Shown: positions 6,548 to 15,352, counted from the stretch's first letter. The stretch is 42,320 nt of DNA from Fibrobacter sp. UWH6 (GCF_900142465.1 NZ_FRAX01000023.1:1-42320), one strand, 5' to 3'. Program-made: numbers and translations. The notes: a model not told the origin generated them from the sequence alone.

Positions 6548-9366
6548 TGAGACCGTTAAAACTTGTGATTACGGGTTTTGGCCCTTATGCGGAACGTACC
6601 GAGATTGACTTTGCGAAGCTGGGCGCTCATGGTCTTTATCTGATTAGCGGTGATACCGGTGCCGGAAAAACCACTATTTTCGATGCCGTTACCTACGCAC
6701 TTTTTGGAAAGGCTAGCGGTGAAAATCGCGATGATGCAAAGCTTTTCCGCTGCACCAATGCGAAGCCCGAAACTTCCACCGAGGTGGAGTTGACTTTTGC
6801 CTACGACGGAAAGGACTACCGTATTCGCCGCAATCCCGCATATGAAACGCCTAAGGTGAAAGGGCTGGGGATGACGACGAAGCCTGCTTCTGTCACGTTC
6901 TATTACCCTGACGAAAATGGACATGTTTCTGAAACTAGCCGTAGCGTGTCCAAGGACAGGGATGTGGCGGAGGCTGTAAAGTCGGTAATGGGTGGCCTGG
7001 ACAGGGATCAGTTTTCCCAGATCGCCATGATTGCCCAGGGCGATTTTATGAAGATTCTTCTGGAAGATACCAAGAATCGTCGCGAAACTTTCCGCAAGAT
7101 TTTCAAGACGGAAAATTTTGAAAAGCTTCAGAAGAGGCTTAGTGAAGAGGCGGCCAGTTTCAGCAGGAATTGCGATTCCCTGGTACAGACGGCCTGCACT
7201 CATGTTTCCGGAATCCAGTGTGCTGAAGAATCGAACCTTGCTGCAGATGTTTCTGAAAAGAAGGCCATGGCCCAGAACTTGCAAATTGCGGATTGGGAAG
7301 AGGTTTGTGTCTTGCTGCAGAATCTGGTGAAGGAAGATGAGGCTACAGTCAACAGCTGCGCTGGTGAACTGGAAAATCTTAGGAGCAGGATTTCTGATCA
7401 GGATAAGGAACTGGGCAAGGCTAGTACTGCGGTCAATAATCGTAGTGCCTTGCAGAAAGCCCAGGAAGAACTTCCTGTGAAGGAAGCGGACCTGAATGTA
7501 AAATTGAAGGCAAAGACGGCACAGGAAGCGTTGCAGCCGGAGCGAGAGAAACTTCAGGAGCAGATTACCACCATTCAAAATTCCCTACCCCAGTATGATG
7601 GCCTGGAACAGAATCGTACGGATTTGGATGGAAAGAAGATTACTTTGGAGAAAGGTCTGGACAAGTTGAAAACTGGCAAGGCTACTTACGAGAAGAAGTA
7701 TGCCGAAGTTCAGACCCTGAAGAAAGAACTTGAAACGCTTTCTAATGCCGGTGAAAACAAGGCAAGGCTGGAAGCGGAAATCAGGGAACTGGAAAAACGT
7801 CAAGCCGAGATCCAGAATGTGGGTAGGCTGCAGAAGAAATACAATGACGAAATGAAGAATTTGCAGGATGCCCAGGATGAATTCCAGGATGCTCAAAAGG
7901 CCTATACCGCCCTTCGAGATGAATACGAACGTAAGAATCAAGCCTTCCTGAATGAACAGGCAGGTATCCTTGCTGTTAATCTGGAAGAAGGCTGCGAATG
8001 TCCGGTATGCGGTTCCACTCATCATCCCCATAAGGCCTGTAAGTCTGAAGAGGCTCCCTCTCAGGCGGAATTGGAAACATTGAAAAATCAGGTTTCTGTA
8101 GCAGAGGTTTCTCGTAACGACAAGAATGCTGCAGCCGTTCAGCAGAAGGGTAATTGCGATAGCTTGAGGGGAACCCTTCAGGATGAATTGAACAAACTCT
8201 TCGGGGAATGTCCTATTGAGGAGGCCAAGTCCCGTGGGAACGATGAATTCCAGAAGAATCGCGATACTTTGAATGCTTTGGGTGAAGATCTGAAGGCCGA
8301 AATCAAAAAAGCGAACCGCAAGCAGGAATTGGAAAATAAGGAAACCGGAATTCCGGCTCAGGAAAAAAAACTGGAAGAATTGCGCGTTGCCAATGAAAAT
8401 TTGAACCTTGACAATAATGCCGTTGCCAAGGATATTGAAGCCTTGAACAAGTCCATTTCAGAAAAGTTGAAGGATCTTGCCTTTGAAAGCAAGGATGCGG
8501 CCTCTAGTGAAATTCAGAAGTTGCGGACTAATCTGGTAACCTCCAATAAGGCTCTGGAAAACGCCGTAAATGCCTACAATGCGACTTCCGGTGATGTGGA
8601 GGCACTGAAGGGACAGATCAATGCCTTTGTGAAATCTCTGGAAGGCGTTCCCGAATATGACCTGCCTAAATTGGAAGAGGCTAGCAGACAGTTGAAGGAT
8701 TTGTTGACTCAGAAAACGGAAGCCTGGAAAAATGCATCGGGCAGAGTTTCCCAGAACAAGTCTACCCTTGATAATATCAGGACCGCTGCGACCCGGCTCG
8801 CATCAGTCAGCAAGAAGCGTCAGTGGCTGAAGAATCTATCCGATACGGCAAACGGTGGCCTTAGCGGTCGCGAAAAGCTGATGCTTGAAACTTACGTTCA
8901 GACATCCTATTTCGACCGCATTATCCGTCGTGCCAATAGGCGCTTTGCCATTCTGTCAAATGGCCAGTATCAATTGATCCGTCGGACGGAAGCTTCCAAT
9001 AACAGGGCTCAATCGGGCTTGGATCTGAATGTCATTGACCATGTCAGTGGGAAGCAGCGCGAAGTGAAAACCTTGAGCGGTGGCGAAAGCTTCCTGGCAT
9101 CGCTTTCCTTGGCCCTGGGGCTTGCCGATGAAGTGCAGAGTTCTGCAGGCGGTATCCAGTTGGACACCATGTTTGTGGATGAAGGCTTTGGCTCCTTGGA
9201 TGATGAAAGCCTGAAGTCTGCAATCCATGTTTTGCAGAACCTTGCCGGAGAGCATCGCCTGGTAGGAATTATCAGCCATGTAAATGAACTTGAAAATAAA
9301 ATTGACAAGATCGTTCGCGTGACGAAAGACGAAAATCATGTTAGCCGGGTGAACATAGATGTATAG
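6547..9366 (+). CDS. sbcC: Exonuclease SbcCD, ATPase subunit C
   Basis: The 939-residue protein is an SMC-like ATPase. Walker A is SGDTGAGKTTIFDA near the N-terminus. Two long coiled-coil arms flank a zinc hook CPVC at residues 485-488. The signature LSGGESFLASL and Walker B DTMFVDEGFGSLDD lie near the C-terminus. This is the standard Rad50/SbcC layout, slightly shorter than the E. coli protein. The ATG at 6547 overlaps the sbcD stop, and GGGAGGG upstream is a good ribosome-binding site. An in-frame TTG six codons earlier is less likely because that site lies within it. The complex processes DNA hairpins and ends during repair. Confidence 0.95.
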   Translation: MRPLKLVITGFGPYAERTEIDFAKLGAHGLYLISGDTGAGKTTIFDAVTYALFGKASGENRDDAKLFRCTNAKPETSTEVELTFAYDGKDYRIRRNPAYETPKVKGLGMTTKPASVTFYYPDENGHVSETSRSVSKDRDVAEAVKSVMGGLDRDQFSQIAMIAQGDFMKILLEDTKNRRETFRKIFKTENFEKLQKRLSEEAASFSRNCDSLVQTACTHVSGIQCAEESNLAADVSEKKAMAQNLQIADWEEVCVLLQNLVKEDEATVNSCAGELENLRSRISDQDKELGKASTAVNNRSALQKAQEELPVKEADLNVKLKAKTAQEALQPEREKLQEQITTIQNSLPQYDGLEQNRTDLDGKKITLEKGLDKLKTGKATYEKKYAEVQTLKKELETLSNAGENKARLEAEIRELEKRQAEIQNVGRLQKKYNDEMKNLQDAQDEFQDAQKAYTALRDEYERKNQAFLNEQAGILAVNLEEGCECPVCGSTHHPHKACKSEEAPSQAELETLKNQVSVAEVSRNDKNAAAVQQKGNCDSLRGTLQDELNKLFGECPIEEAKSRGNDEFQKNRDTLNALGEDLKAEIKKANRKQELENKETGIPAQEKKLEELRVANENLNLDNNAVAKDIEALNKSISEKLKDLAFESKDAASSEIQKLRTNLVTSNKALENAVNAYNATSGDVEALKGQINAFVKSLEGVPEYDLPKLEEASRQLKDLLTQKTEAWKNASGRVSQNKSTLDNIRTAATRLASVSKKRQWLKNLSDTANGGLSGREKLMLETYVQTSYFDRIIRRANRRFAILSNGQYQLIRRTEASNNRAQSGLDLNVIDHVSGKQREVKTLSGGESFLASLSLALGLADEVQSSAGGIQLDTMFVDEGFGSLDDESLKSAIHVLQNLAGEHRLVGIISHVNELENKIDKIVRVTKDENHVSRVNIDV

Positions 9367-9370
9367 GCAG

Positions 9371-9401
9371 AGTGCTAGGCGCGTTGAGGTTGCCTAGCAC
9401 T
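9371..9401. terminator. Hairpin between convergent genes
   Basis: AGTGCTAGGC (9371-9380) and GCCTAGCACT (9392-9401) form a perfect 10-bp stem with an 11-base loop, in the gap between sbcC and the convergent coiled-coil gene. There is no T run on either strand, so it may end transcription with help or simply protect 3' ends. Confidence 0.5.
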
Positions 9402-9407
9402 TCGCTA

Positions 9408-10979
9408 TCAGTAATAGAGGAATACGTGCTTAAGGTCCTCGGCGCAATTGCTGGGACCTGAAGCCGTTTCGCTGGGGGTACTGGATACGACGCTGGAGTA
9501 GCGGCCATCTCCATCCATAAATCTGATCTTGCCATGATTGTTTGTGTGCAAGGCGCAGGACATTCCCAGTGGCGTGAGCATGGGGAGACTTTTCCAGAAG
9601 TTGTTCTTCTTGATGGAAGCGAGAAGGTTCGAGGCGTTGGCCTTGTAGTTCCTGTAGGATTGTTCCGCGTCTGCATTTGTCTGGATGAATGCCTGCCAGA
9701 TGTCTCGGCAGCGGAGGTTGTGGGAGTTTCCCTTGATGGGGGCGTTATCCATGGCGAAATGGAGGGCGCTCATGAGGGCGATTTCGAACTCTCCGCTAAA
9801 TTTTTCCTGTTCCTGGGCGGGGCCTGCAATAATCCCTGAGCCTGATTGTCTTTGCCTAAGTCCCTGGACTTGGGCGTTCAGATTTTGGATTTGCCAGTCT
9901 GCGTTCATCAGCTCTTTTTGGGCGTCCTCGCTGGCGGTCATGATCTCGTCGGCGATTTTCTGGATTTCGTCGATTTCGGCATCCTTCATGGCGATGGCGC
10001 TTTCCTTGGATTTCTTGAGGCGCTCCAGCTTTTTCTGCAGTTCTTCCAATTCACGGTTTTGGCGGTTGGCGGCTTGCCGGCTGGATTCTGCTGCCAGGGC
10101 GCAGGCCTTTTGCGCTGCGGTCAGCTGTTCCCTGAGACTTTCCATTTCCTGCTTTTGACGCTCGATGCGGTTCTGCAGTTTTTCCTGTCGGGTCTTTTTG
10201 GCCTCTTTTTTCTGTTGCTTGGCTTCTTCCTTGGTGGCGGGGCGGGTGATGTTGAATGTTCCGTGGGGCGTCTTGATGGTTTCCTTGATGGGCTTTGAAC
10301 CTTCGATTTTTTGACCGCTAATTTTTGAAATGTTCAGCGTCCAGGAACTGTCCTTGTTGCCGAAGTAGAAATCGGGAATTTTGATTGGGTTTGGTTTTCG
10401 GAACATCGTTTCGTAGAAAATCTTGAATCCGATAATGCAGGGGCAGACGTGCCAAGGTTCTCCGATGCAGACGCTTATCTTCGGAGGCCATTGAGAGGGG
10501 ATCGCGTAAATCTGGAAAAGGTGTAAAATCTCGAAATACTTTTCGGCGTCTTCTGAATGCCAGAAATTCCTGAGGTCCTCGGGCAGGAAGTGTGCTGTGA
10601 TAAAGATGTTGGCGCTACAACTCTTCCCCTTTTTTCGAAGGATAACCCGGAGGTTCATGGACGGCGAAGGCAGTCTCATTTCGAAGGATTGAAATTCTGT
10701 ATTGGCGAAGGTGGTGACGTCGCTCCAGATGCCGGTCTGGTCGCAGCCAAAGGTAATGAGATCTTGCAGCCAGTGGTTTGGAACTTCCTTGAATCTTTCG
10801 CGGTGGATGTTCCTATAGCCCCATTGGCCAACTGTCATGGTGGCGATTTTTTCTAGCGGGAGTTCCTCAAGTGGAATTTCGATGTGGAAGGTATGGGGGA
10901 TGAGCCCATTGCAATGTTGAACGTTATGATTTTTGAGTACAGTAAGGTCTACAGCAGACAAGGTGAATGCCTGTTTCAT
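9408..10979 (-). CDS. Coiled-coil protein of unknown function
   Basis: The 523-residue protein has three parts. Residues 1 to about 240 form a mixed globular region rich in aromatic residues, with no motif I recognise. About 245-380 is a long K/E/Q-rich coiled coil. About 390-523 is a second globular part with helix-rich segments and a strand region (GKIRFMDGDGRYSS) that could be a winged-helix-like fold. The C-terminus is FLYY. No signal peptide or membrane helix is present, so it is probably cytoplasmic. AGAGG precedes the ATG. It stands alone, convergent to sbcC. I cannot assign a function. Confidence 0.7.
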   Translation of the reverse strand: MKQAFTLSAVDLTVLKNHNVQHCNGLIPHTFHIEIPLEELPLEKIATMTVGQWGYRNIHRERFKEVPNHWLQDLITFGCDQTGIWSDVTTFANTEFQSFEMRLPSPSMNLRVILRKKGKSCSANIFITAHFLPEDLRNFWHSEDAEKYFEILHLFQIYAIPSQWPPKISVCIGEPWHVCPCIIGFKIFYETMFRKPNPIKIPDFYFGNKDSSWTLNISKISGQKIEGSKPIKETIKTPHGTFNITRPATKEEAKQQKKEAKKTRQEKLQNRIERQKQEMESLREQLTAAQKACALAAESSRQAANRQNRELEELQKKLERLKKSKESAIAMKDAEIDEIQKIADEIMTASEDAQKELMNADWQIQNLNAQVQGLRQRQSGSGIIAGPAQEQEKFSGEFEIALMSALHFAMDNAPIKGNSHNLRCRDIWQAFIQTNADAEQSYRNYKANASNLLASIKKNNFWKSLPMLTPLGMSCALHTNNHGKIRFMDGDGRYSSVVSSTPSETASGPSNCAEDLKHVFLYY

Positions 10980-11102
10980 ATTGCCTCTAAAAGGTTAGCT
11001 TTGTTTTTTATGCGTCCCCAAAAACAAGGAAATTTCTATTCCTTATCCTTGGGTGATAGTTTATTCTTGATTTTGTTATGTTATGTAAAAAATGACGATA
11101 TA

Positions 11103-11134
11103 AAAAATGTGCCTACAATAATAAGCACATTTTT
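11103..11134 (-). terminator. Intrinsic terminator, bidirectional
   Basis: AAAAATGTGC (11103-11112) pairs with GCACATTTTT (11125-11134). On the minus strand it ends in T's and would stop the lipoprotein transcript that ends at 11192. The stretch 10980-11191 otherwise shows no gene; a 90-codon plus-strand frame there has no credible start or protein-like composition. Confidence 0.7.
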
Positions 11135-11191
11135 AGATAAATTCAATCTTTTTTAGAAAATTAGTTCATTTTGCAAACAATTGTTGCTTTT

Positions 11192-12643
11192 TTACGGGAT
11201 GTCGTTGGGCCTGATGCCGAAGGCCCTGGCATTCTCGATCAGGATGATTTCCGATGAGCCGTCGGTGAAGTGGTCTTCTTCCTGTTCGTTCGTGAAGGTG
11301 GACATGCCCTTTTCGTAGGCGGCAGCGAAGGTGGATGGCTTACTGCCCCAGGCCATGGTGGTTTCCAGGAAGTTGTAGTTGGAGTCCTCTTCGTTGGTGG
11401 ACCAGCCCAGGAAGGCATGACCGGGGATGTTGACGATGACGGTGTGCATTCCAAGGGATTCCAGGATGCTGGCGAAGAGGTTGGTGCCTTCGATGCAGTT
11501 TGCCTGCTTGGTACGGAGCACTTCGATGGGGTACTTGATTTTTTGGCCAGGGGAGCCTGCGTCGGTATTGTTGACGTAGTTGATGCCCTTGGCGCTGAGC
11601 ACTTCGTATACAGCCTTTACCAATCGTGCCGAACTTTCGGTCATGCTTTCGTCGCCGTCGTAGAGCTGGTAGGCCTTTACGGATCCGTTGGGCAGCTTGG
11701 CTTCCAGTTCCTTGTGGATTGCCGTAATGGAGTCCATGTTGGGAGTTACCCATACGGCGCTCCATAGCGAGCGGTTTTGCACGTTGACGTATTCGGCGCC
11801 GTTGATTTGCATGGGGTGGATGGTAGACGGCTCAGATGAAGAATAGAAGAGGATTTCGTGATCGTTTTCCAGGGCGTAGGCGCGGATCTGGATCTGCACC
11901 TGTTCGGGGGCGGTAAGGGCAGCCAATGCCTTGTTGTTGAATTTGAGGCTGGGGGCGAAAATTCTTGTGGTGTCGGGGTTAACGAAATCGGTAACGCTGG
12001 CTGTGTCAGTGAATCCGTCGATCCAGGACTTGACGGTGATTTTCTTCCAGCGGCAGGGAATCTCCGGCTCGCTGAACGAAGTTCTGTTTTCGCAGGTGTT
12101 CTTGACGGTGATGGATACCGGCACAGGAAGCACTTCGCCCTTGGAATTGATGTAGTCCTTGTACATCAGGGGGTACTGATTGGCGAAGGCGCCGTAGATG
12201 TCCTTCTTGACGGACCATGTCCAGGCATTGAGGGTGCGGATGGCTGCCTGGCTGTAGATATCGGCGTAGACGCTGTCGTAGAGCTTGGCGTACATGGAGT
12301 CGAAATCGGCTTCCTTCAGGCTGTCGATGAGGGCTTCGCGGACGGAGTCCATCCAGGCGTCAGAAAAGGCGTTGTCGAAGAGAATCTTGTAGACGGTGTC
12401 TACGTAGGGTTCTGCGTAAAGGGAATCCCACAGGGTGCCGGTGATTTCGTCGCGGATGGCGCTTGCCAGGGAATCTACGTTGACTTCCTTGGCGTCCTTG
12501 CCGTTTTTGCCATCTTTACCGTCTGCGCCGTTGATACCGTCGCTGCCGTTGTCGCCGGAACATGCGGAAAGGGAAATTGTAGCTGCGAATACGAGAACGA
12601 TGCCGGCAATTTTTGCCAGACCTTTAAAAAAAGAAATCCTCAT
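11192..12643 (-). CDS. Lipoprotein with collagen-like triplets and a transglutaminase-like domain
   Basis: The 483-residue protein starts MRISFFKGL after a GGAGG site. A hydrophobic signal ends in the lipobox LSAC, so the mature protein should be lipid-anchored. Directly after the cysteine come seven G-x-y triplets (GDN GSD GIN GAD GKD GKN GKD), a short collagen-like stalk. An acidic helical region with repeated D-S-x-x segments follows (about 45-150), then a beta-rich region. The C-terminal part carries QANCIEGTNLFASILESLG (Cys at 383), PGHAFLGW (His at 409) and NFLETT (Glu at 427), matching the Cys-His-acid order of the transglutaminase/cysteine-protease-like fold. It probably acts outside the inner membrane, cleaving or cross-linking peptides, or is inactive scaffolding. 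Substrate unknown. An upstream in-frame start is unlikely because it lacks a ribosome-binding site. Confidence 0.8.
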   Translation of the reverse strand: MRISFFKGLAKIAGIVLVFAATISLSACSGDNGSDGINGADGKDGKNGKDAKEVNVDSLASAIRDEITGTLWDSLYAEPYVDTVYKILFDNAFSDAWMDSVREALIDSLKEADFDSMYAKLYDSVYADIYSQAAIRTLNAWTWSVKKDIYGAFANQYPLMYKDYINSKGEVLPVPVSITVKNTCENRTSFSEPEIPCRWKKITVKSWIDGFTDTASVTDFVNPDTTRIFAPSLKFNNKALAALTAPEQVQIQIRAYALENDHEILFYSSSEPSTIHPMQINGAEYVNVQNRSLWSAVWVTPNMDSITAIHKELEAKLPNGSVKAYQLYDGDESMTESSARLVKAVYEVLSAKGINYVNNTDAGSPGQKIKYPIEVLRTKQANCIEGTNLFASILESLGMHTVIVNIPGHAFLGWSTNEEDSNYNFLETTMAWGSKPSTFAAAYEKGMSTFTNEQEEDHFTDGSSEIILIENARAFGIRPNDIP

Positions 12644-12797
12644 TAAACCTCCAAAAAGATTTGCTGAATAGATAAAAATTGAGAGTTTATTTGTCAAATG
12701 GGTCCGTCTGATTTTTTATAACAGATGTAAAAGTTTTTACCATATGAATTTTTAATCTTTCTAAATTTTCGGTCAGATTTTTTTTAGTGAGGTCCAA

Positions 12798-14048
12798 ATG
12801 TCTCAGAACGAAAATGCTATGGCCGGAGCCGCCAGGAAAGTCAAGTCTGTCAAGACGCAGGTTATTGTCTGGGTTGTTGCGCTGGTGCTTGGTGCCCTTT
12901 TGGGTCTGATCCAGAGTGAAGGTCTGCAGAACCTGATTAACTTCATCGCTTCTGTTTATACCCGCCTGTTCCAGTTTGTGGCCGTGCCTACCATTGCGCT
13001 TGCCCTCATGACCACTCTTTCTGCCCTGGGTGTCCAGAAGAATACCGGCCGCATTTTTGGCCGTACCATCATCTACACCTTGCTGACCACTTTTGCGGCC
13101 GCCTTCGTGGGACTGCTTCTCTATAAGATTATCGGACCGGGCAACCTGCCCATGGATCTGGTCAGTGGCGGTGCCGCCGAAGTTCCCCAGAACCTGAGCG
13201 CCATGAGCTATTACGATCATTTCCTCAGCATCGTTCCCAACAATGTGGTGCAGCCCTTCCTCAGCGGTAACGTGCTGGGTATCTTGATGGTGGCCGCTGC
13301 CGTGGGCCTGGGCCTCGCCTTTATGCCTGATTCTGATAACAAGCATGCTCTTGTGAAGGTGATCCTCGGTCTTCGCGAATTGCTGTTTACCTTGATCCGC
13401 GCTCTCGTCTGGGCTTTGCCCCTTGGCGTTGTGGCCTTTGCCGCCCAGCTTTCTGCACAGGTGAATGCCGGCGTGGTGGTGGGTTCCCTGGGTAAGTACC
13501 TGGCTGTGGTCATGGGCGGAAACGCTATCCAGTTCCTCATTGTGCTGCCCCTTTTCCTTATTGCCCGCGGCCTGAATCCTATCCATGTTCTCAAGAAGAT
13601 GAGCCCCGCTGTGATGATGGCTTTCTTTACCAAGAGTTCCGCCGCAACGTTGCCTGTGACCATGCAGTCTGCCGAAGACAACCTGAAGGTAAAGCCGGAA
13701 GTGGCCCGCTTCGTGCTCCCCATCTGCACCACCATCAACATGAACGGTTGCGCCGCCTTCATTTTGGTGACCAGCCTTTTCGTGATGCAGAACAGCGGTG
13801 TGGAACTGACTCTCGGCACCATGATCACCTGGGTGTTCATTTCCGTTCTTTCTGCAGTGGGTAACGCTGGCGTTCCCATGGGCTGTTACTTCCTGACCCT
13901 TTCCCTCATGGTGGGCATGAATGCAAACATCGGCGTCATGGGCGTGATCCTCCCGCTTTACGCTGTCATCGACATGATCGAGACTGCTGAAAACGTCTGG
14001 TCCGACTCCTGCGTCTGCGCCATGACCAACAAGGATCTGAGCAAGTAA
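12798..14048 (+). CDS. Dicarboxylate/amino acid:cation symporter (SLC1/DAACS family)
   Basis: The 416-residue membrane protein has the hydrophobicity and motifs of the SLC1 fold. It has a serine-rich re-entrant loop (FTKSSAATLPVTM), a TM7 motif TTINMNGCA corresponding to NMDGT, a second hairpin loop NAGVPMG and the TM8 motif ETAENVWSD. The family imports acidic or neutral amino acids or dicarboxylates with Na+ or H+. The D-to-N and T-to-C changes in the TM7 motif make substrate prediction unsafe. A GAGGT site precedes the ATG. It is divergent from the lipoprotein gene and ends in a strong terminator. Confidence 0.88.
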   Translation: MSQNENAMAGAARKVKSVKTQVIVWVVALVLGALLGLIQSEGLQNLINFIASVYTRLFQFVAVPTIALALMTTLSALGVQKNTGRIFGRTIIYTLLTTFAAAFVGLLLYKIIGPGNLPMDLVSGGAAEVPQNLSAMSYYDHFLSIVPNNVVQPFLSGNVLGILMVAAAVGLGLAFMPDSDNKHALVKVILGLRELLFTLIRALVWALPLGVVAFAAQLSAQVNAGVVVGSLGKYLAVVMGGNAIQFLIVLPLFLIARGLNPIHVLKKMSPAVMMAFFTKSSAATLPVTMQSAEDNLKVKPEVARFVLPICTTINMNGCAAFILVTSLFVMQNSGVELTLGTMITWVFISVLSAVGNAGVPMGCYFLTLSLMVGMNANIGVMGVILPLYAVIDMIETAENVWSDSCVCAMTNKDLSK

Positions 14049-14069
14049 GATAAATTAAGACTATGTATA

Positions 14070-14104
14070 AAAAATCCAGCCCTAGATTTTGGGACTGGAT
14101 TTTT
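14070..14104 (+). terminator. Intrinsic terminator, bidirectional
   Basis: AAAAATCCAG (14070-14079) pairs with CTGGATTTTT (14095-14104), followed by more T's. It sits between the symporter and the convergent lipoprotein gene and can serve both. Confidence 0.85.
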
Positions 14105-14120
14105 TTAGTGAAATTTTATT

Positions 14121-14864
14121 TTAGTAGGTAACCGTTACTTCCCAATCCATGGTGTAGTAGGCAGAACCGTCGTCGGTCTGTTTTATGGTCTTGTCGATTT
14201 TCTGTCCTACATCATTGATTGCGTAGCATTTGGTGGATGTGTATTCCTCGTCGTCAAAGAATGCGTCTTCGTCGACAAACTTGGGGCATACCTGAATGAT
14301 ATTGATACCCTTGGGCAATAGTACGGAAACTTCCTTGCTGCCAAACCAGTAGCCCACATCGTTACCGAGATTGATCGTTGTTGTCTTGACAGGATCCATT
14401 TCATCGATGCCGTCTTTGCTGGACTTTATGGTAAAGGAAATTCGGGGTTCGCCATCTTCCTTGTCTTTTTCGTCCATAGCTTTTAGCTGCTCGTATTTGA
14501 GCAGGTTGATGGTTAGGGTAGTCCGCGCCGTAGTGTAAACGGAAACTTCTTGCTTTGCAGGTTCCTTGATTTCTTCCTTTGGATTTTCGCCGGAATCAGA
14601 ACTTGTAATTGCATCCGCGTAACCTCCTGAATTGCTGGATTTAGGAGTGGAGGCATCCTTTTCTGCAATCCATTCTCCACCGATGCACACATAGTTGTCG
14701 TCCTTATCCTGGACGTATTTTGTTTCACCTCTGTTGCTACTGTTACAAGCGCCCAGTTCGTAAATGCTGGAAACAGAAGAATCGTTTGCTGCTGATGATG
14801 ACGAATCGTCAGAACATGCTGCGAAAAATGCGGTGACGGTTGCTGCAAGTAATATTTTCTTCAT
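14121..14864 (-). CDS. Fibrobacter-type lipoprotein
   Basis: The 247-residue protein starts MKKILLAATVTAFFAAC, a signal peptide with a lipobox cysteine at 17. A serine/aspartate-rich linker follows. The segment LGACNSSNRGETKYVQDKD, then NYVCIGGEWI, resembles a small two-cysteine module that I recall as frequent in Fibrobacter lipoproteins. After a second Ser/Pro/Glu-rich linker (about 70-105) comes a beta-rich domain of about 140 residues, with two further cysteines (in IQVCPKF and TKCYAIN). AAAGGAG precedes the ATG. It is probably an envelope lipoprotein of unknown role. Confidence 0.75.
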   Translation of the reverse strand: MKKILLAATVTAFFAACSDDSSSSAANDSSVSSIYELGACNSSNRGETKYVQDKDDNYVCIGGEWIAEKDASTPKSSNSGGYADAITSSDSGENPKEEIKEPAKQEVSVYTTARTTLTINLLKYEQLKAMDEKDKEDGEPRISFTIKSSKDGIDEMDPVKTTTINLGNDVGYWFGSKEVSVLLPKGINIIQVCPKFVDEDAFFDDEEYTSTKCYAINDVGQKIDKTIKQTDDGSAYYTMDWEVTVTY

Positions 14865-14959
14865 AAAAGCTCCTTTACTTTGTTGTGAATGTAACCTTTT
14901 CGAACTTAAGAAGAACTTGACGACTTTTTATGAAGAATGAATTTCGTTCAAATAAAAAA

Positions 14960-15041
14960 GGCGTGGTGTCGTTCTTCGCTTACTTACAGACTGAGGCTCG
15001 GCAAAGCCATTACGCATAAATAAACGACAACAACCCACGCC
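14960..15041 (-). repeat. Structured hairpin element E1 (inverted copy)
   Basis: Two adjacent stems, GGCGTGG/CCACGCC (14960-14966, 15035-15041) and TGTCGTT/AACGACA (14967-14973, 15023-15029), are separated on one side by a 5-base bulge. On the minus strand the loop holds GCGTAATGGC, then TTTGCCGAGCC, then CAGTCT. The same loop words occur in elements E2 and E3 on the plus strand, while the stems differ completely. No coding function is seen here. Confidence 0.6.
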
Positions 15042-15064
15042 CCAATGGGACGTGAGCGTTTGCC

Positions 15065-15118
15065 TGCTATCTTCTGCGTTTGTGAATTTTGCCGATTCCA
15101 GTCTAGAAGATAAGAGCA
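15065..15118 (+). repeat. Structured hairpin element E2
   Basis: TATCTTCT (15068-15075) pairs with AGAAGATA (15105-15112). TGC (15065-15067) pairs with GCA (15116-15118) across a 3-base bulge. The loop begins GCGT and ends TTTGCCGATTCCAGTCT, the same 17 bases as in E3. Confidence 0.6.
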
Positions 15119-15240
15119 AAGCTCAAAAAAATCCGGTCGCGGTTTCTCGCTATGTAAAACGAAAGTTAGATAAAATTTTTTAGTAGGTCAATAAATAGTA
15201 TTAGACGACAGTGAATTTTGGACGTTGGTGGTGATAGGGA

Positions 15241-15311
15241 TGGTGCAACCAAAGCTATCAAGGGCGTAATTATTTGCCGATTCCAGTCTCCTTGATAACC
15301 TGGTTGCACCA
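15241..15311 (+). repeat. Structured hairpin element E3
   Basis: An outer perfect 11-bp stem (TGGTGCAACCA 15241-15251, TGGTTGCACCA 15301-15311) and an inner 8-bp stem (TATCAAGG 15256-15263, CCTTGATA 15290-15297) are separated by bulges of 4 and 3 bases. The loop starts GCGTAAT and ends TTTGCCGATTCCAGTCT. It lies about 40 bases past the viperin stop codon, so it could also be a 3' structure of that transcript. The rest of 14865-15352 holds no supported gene. Confidence 0.65.
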
Positions 15312-15352
15312 AATTTATGAGCCGTTGAGGGATGCTCTTGGGGCGTGGTGAC

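Noticed and set aside
10884-11156. 90-codon plus-strand frame
   Set aside because: It begins inside the minus-strand coiled-coil gene and crosses a terminator hairpin, with no ribosome-binding site.
14960-15311. Integron attC sites
   Set aside because: Stem-bulge-stem layout resembles attC, but the RYYYAAC/GTTRRRY boxes are missing, the loop rather than the stem is conserved, and there is no integrase.
15241-15311. tRNA or tRNA-like gene ending in CCA
   Set aside because: It is about the right length and ends GCACCA, but no D, anticodon or T arm can be formed and the CCA is part of the outer stem.
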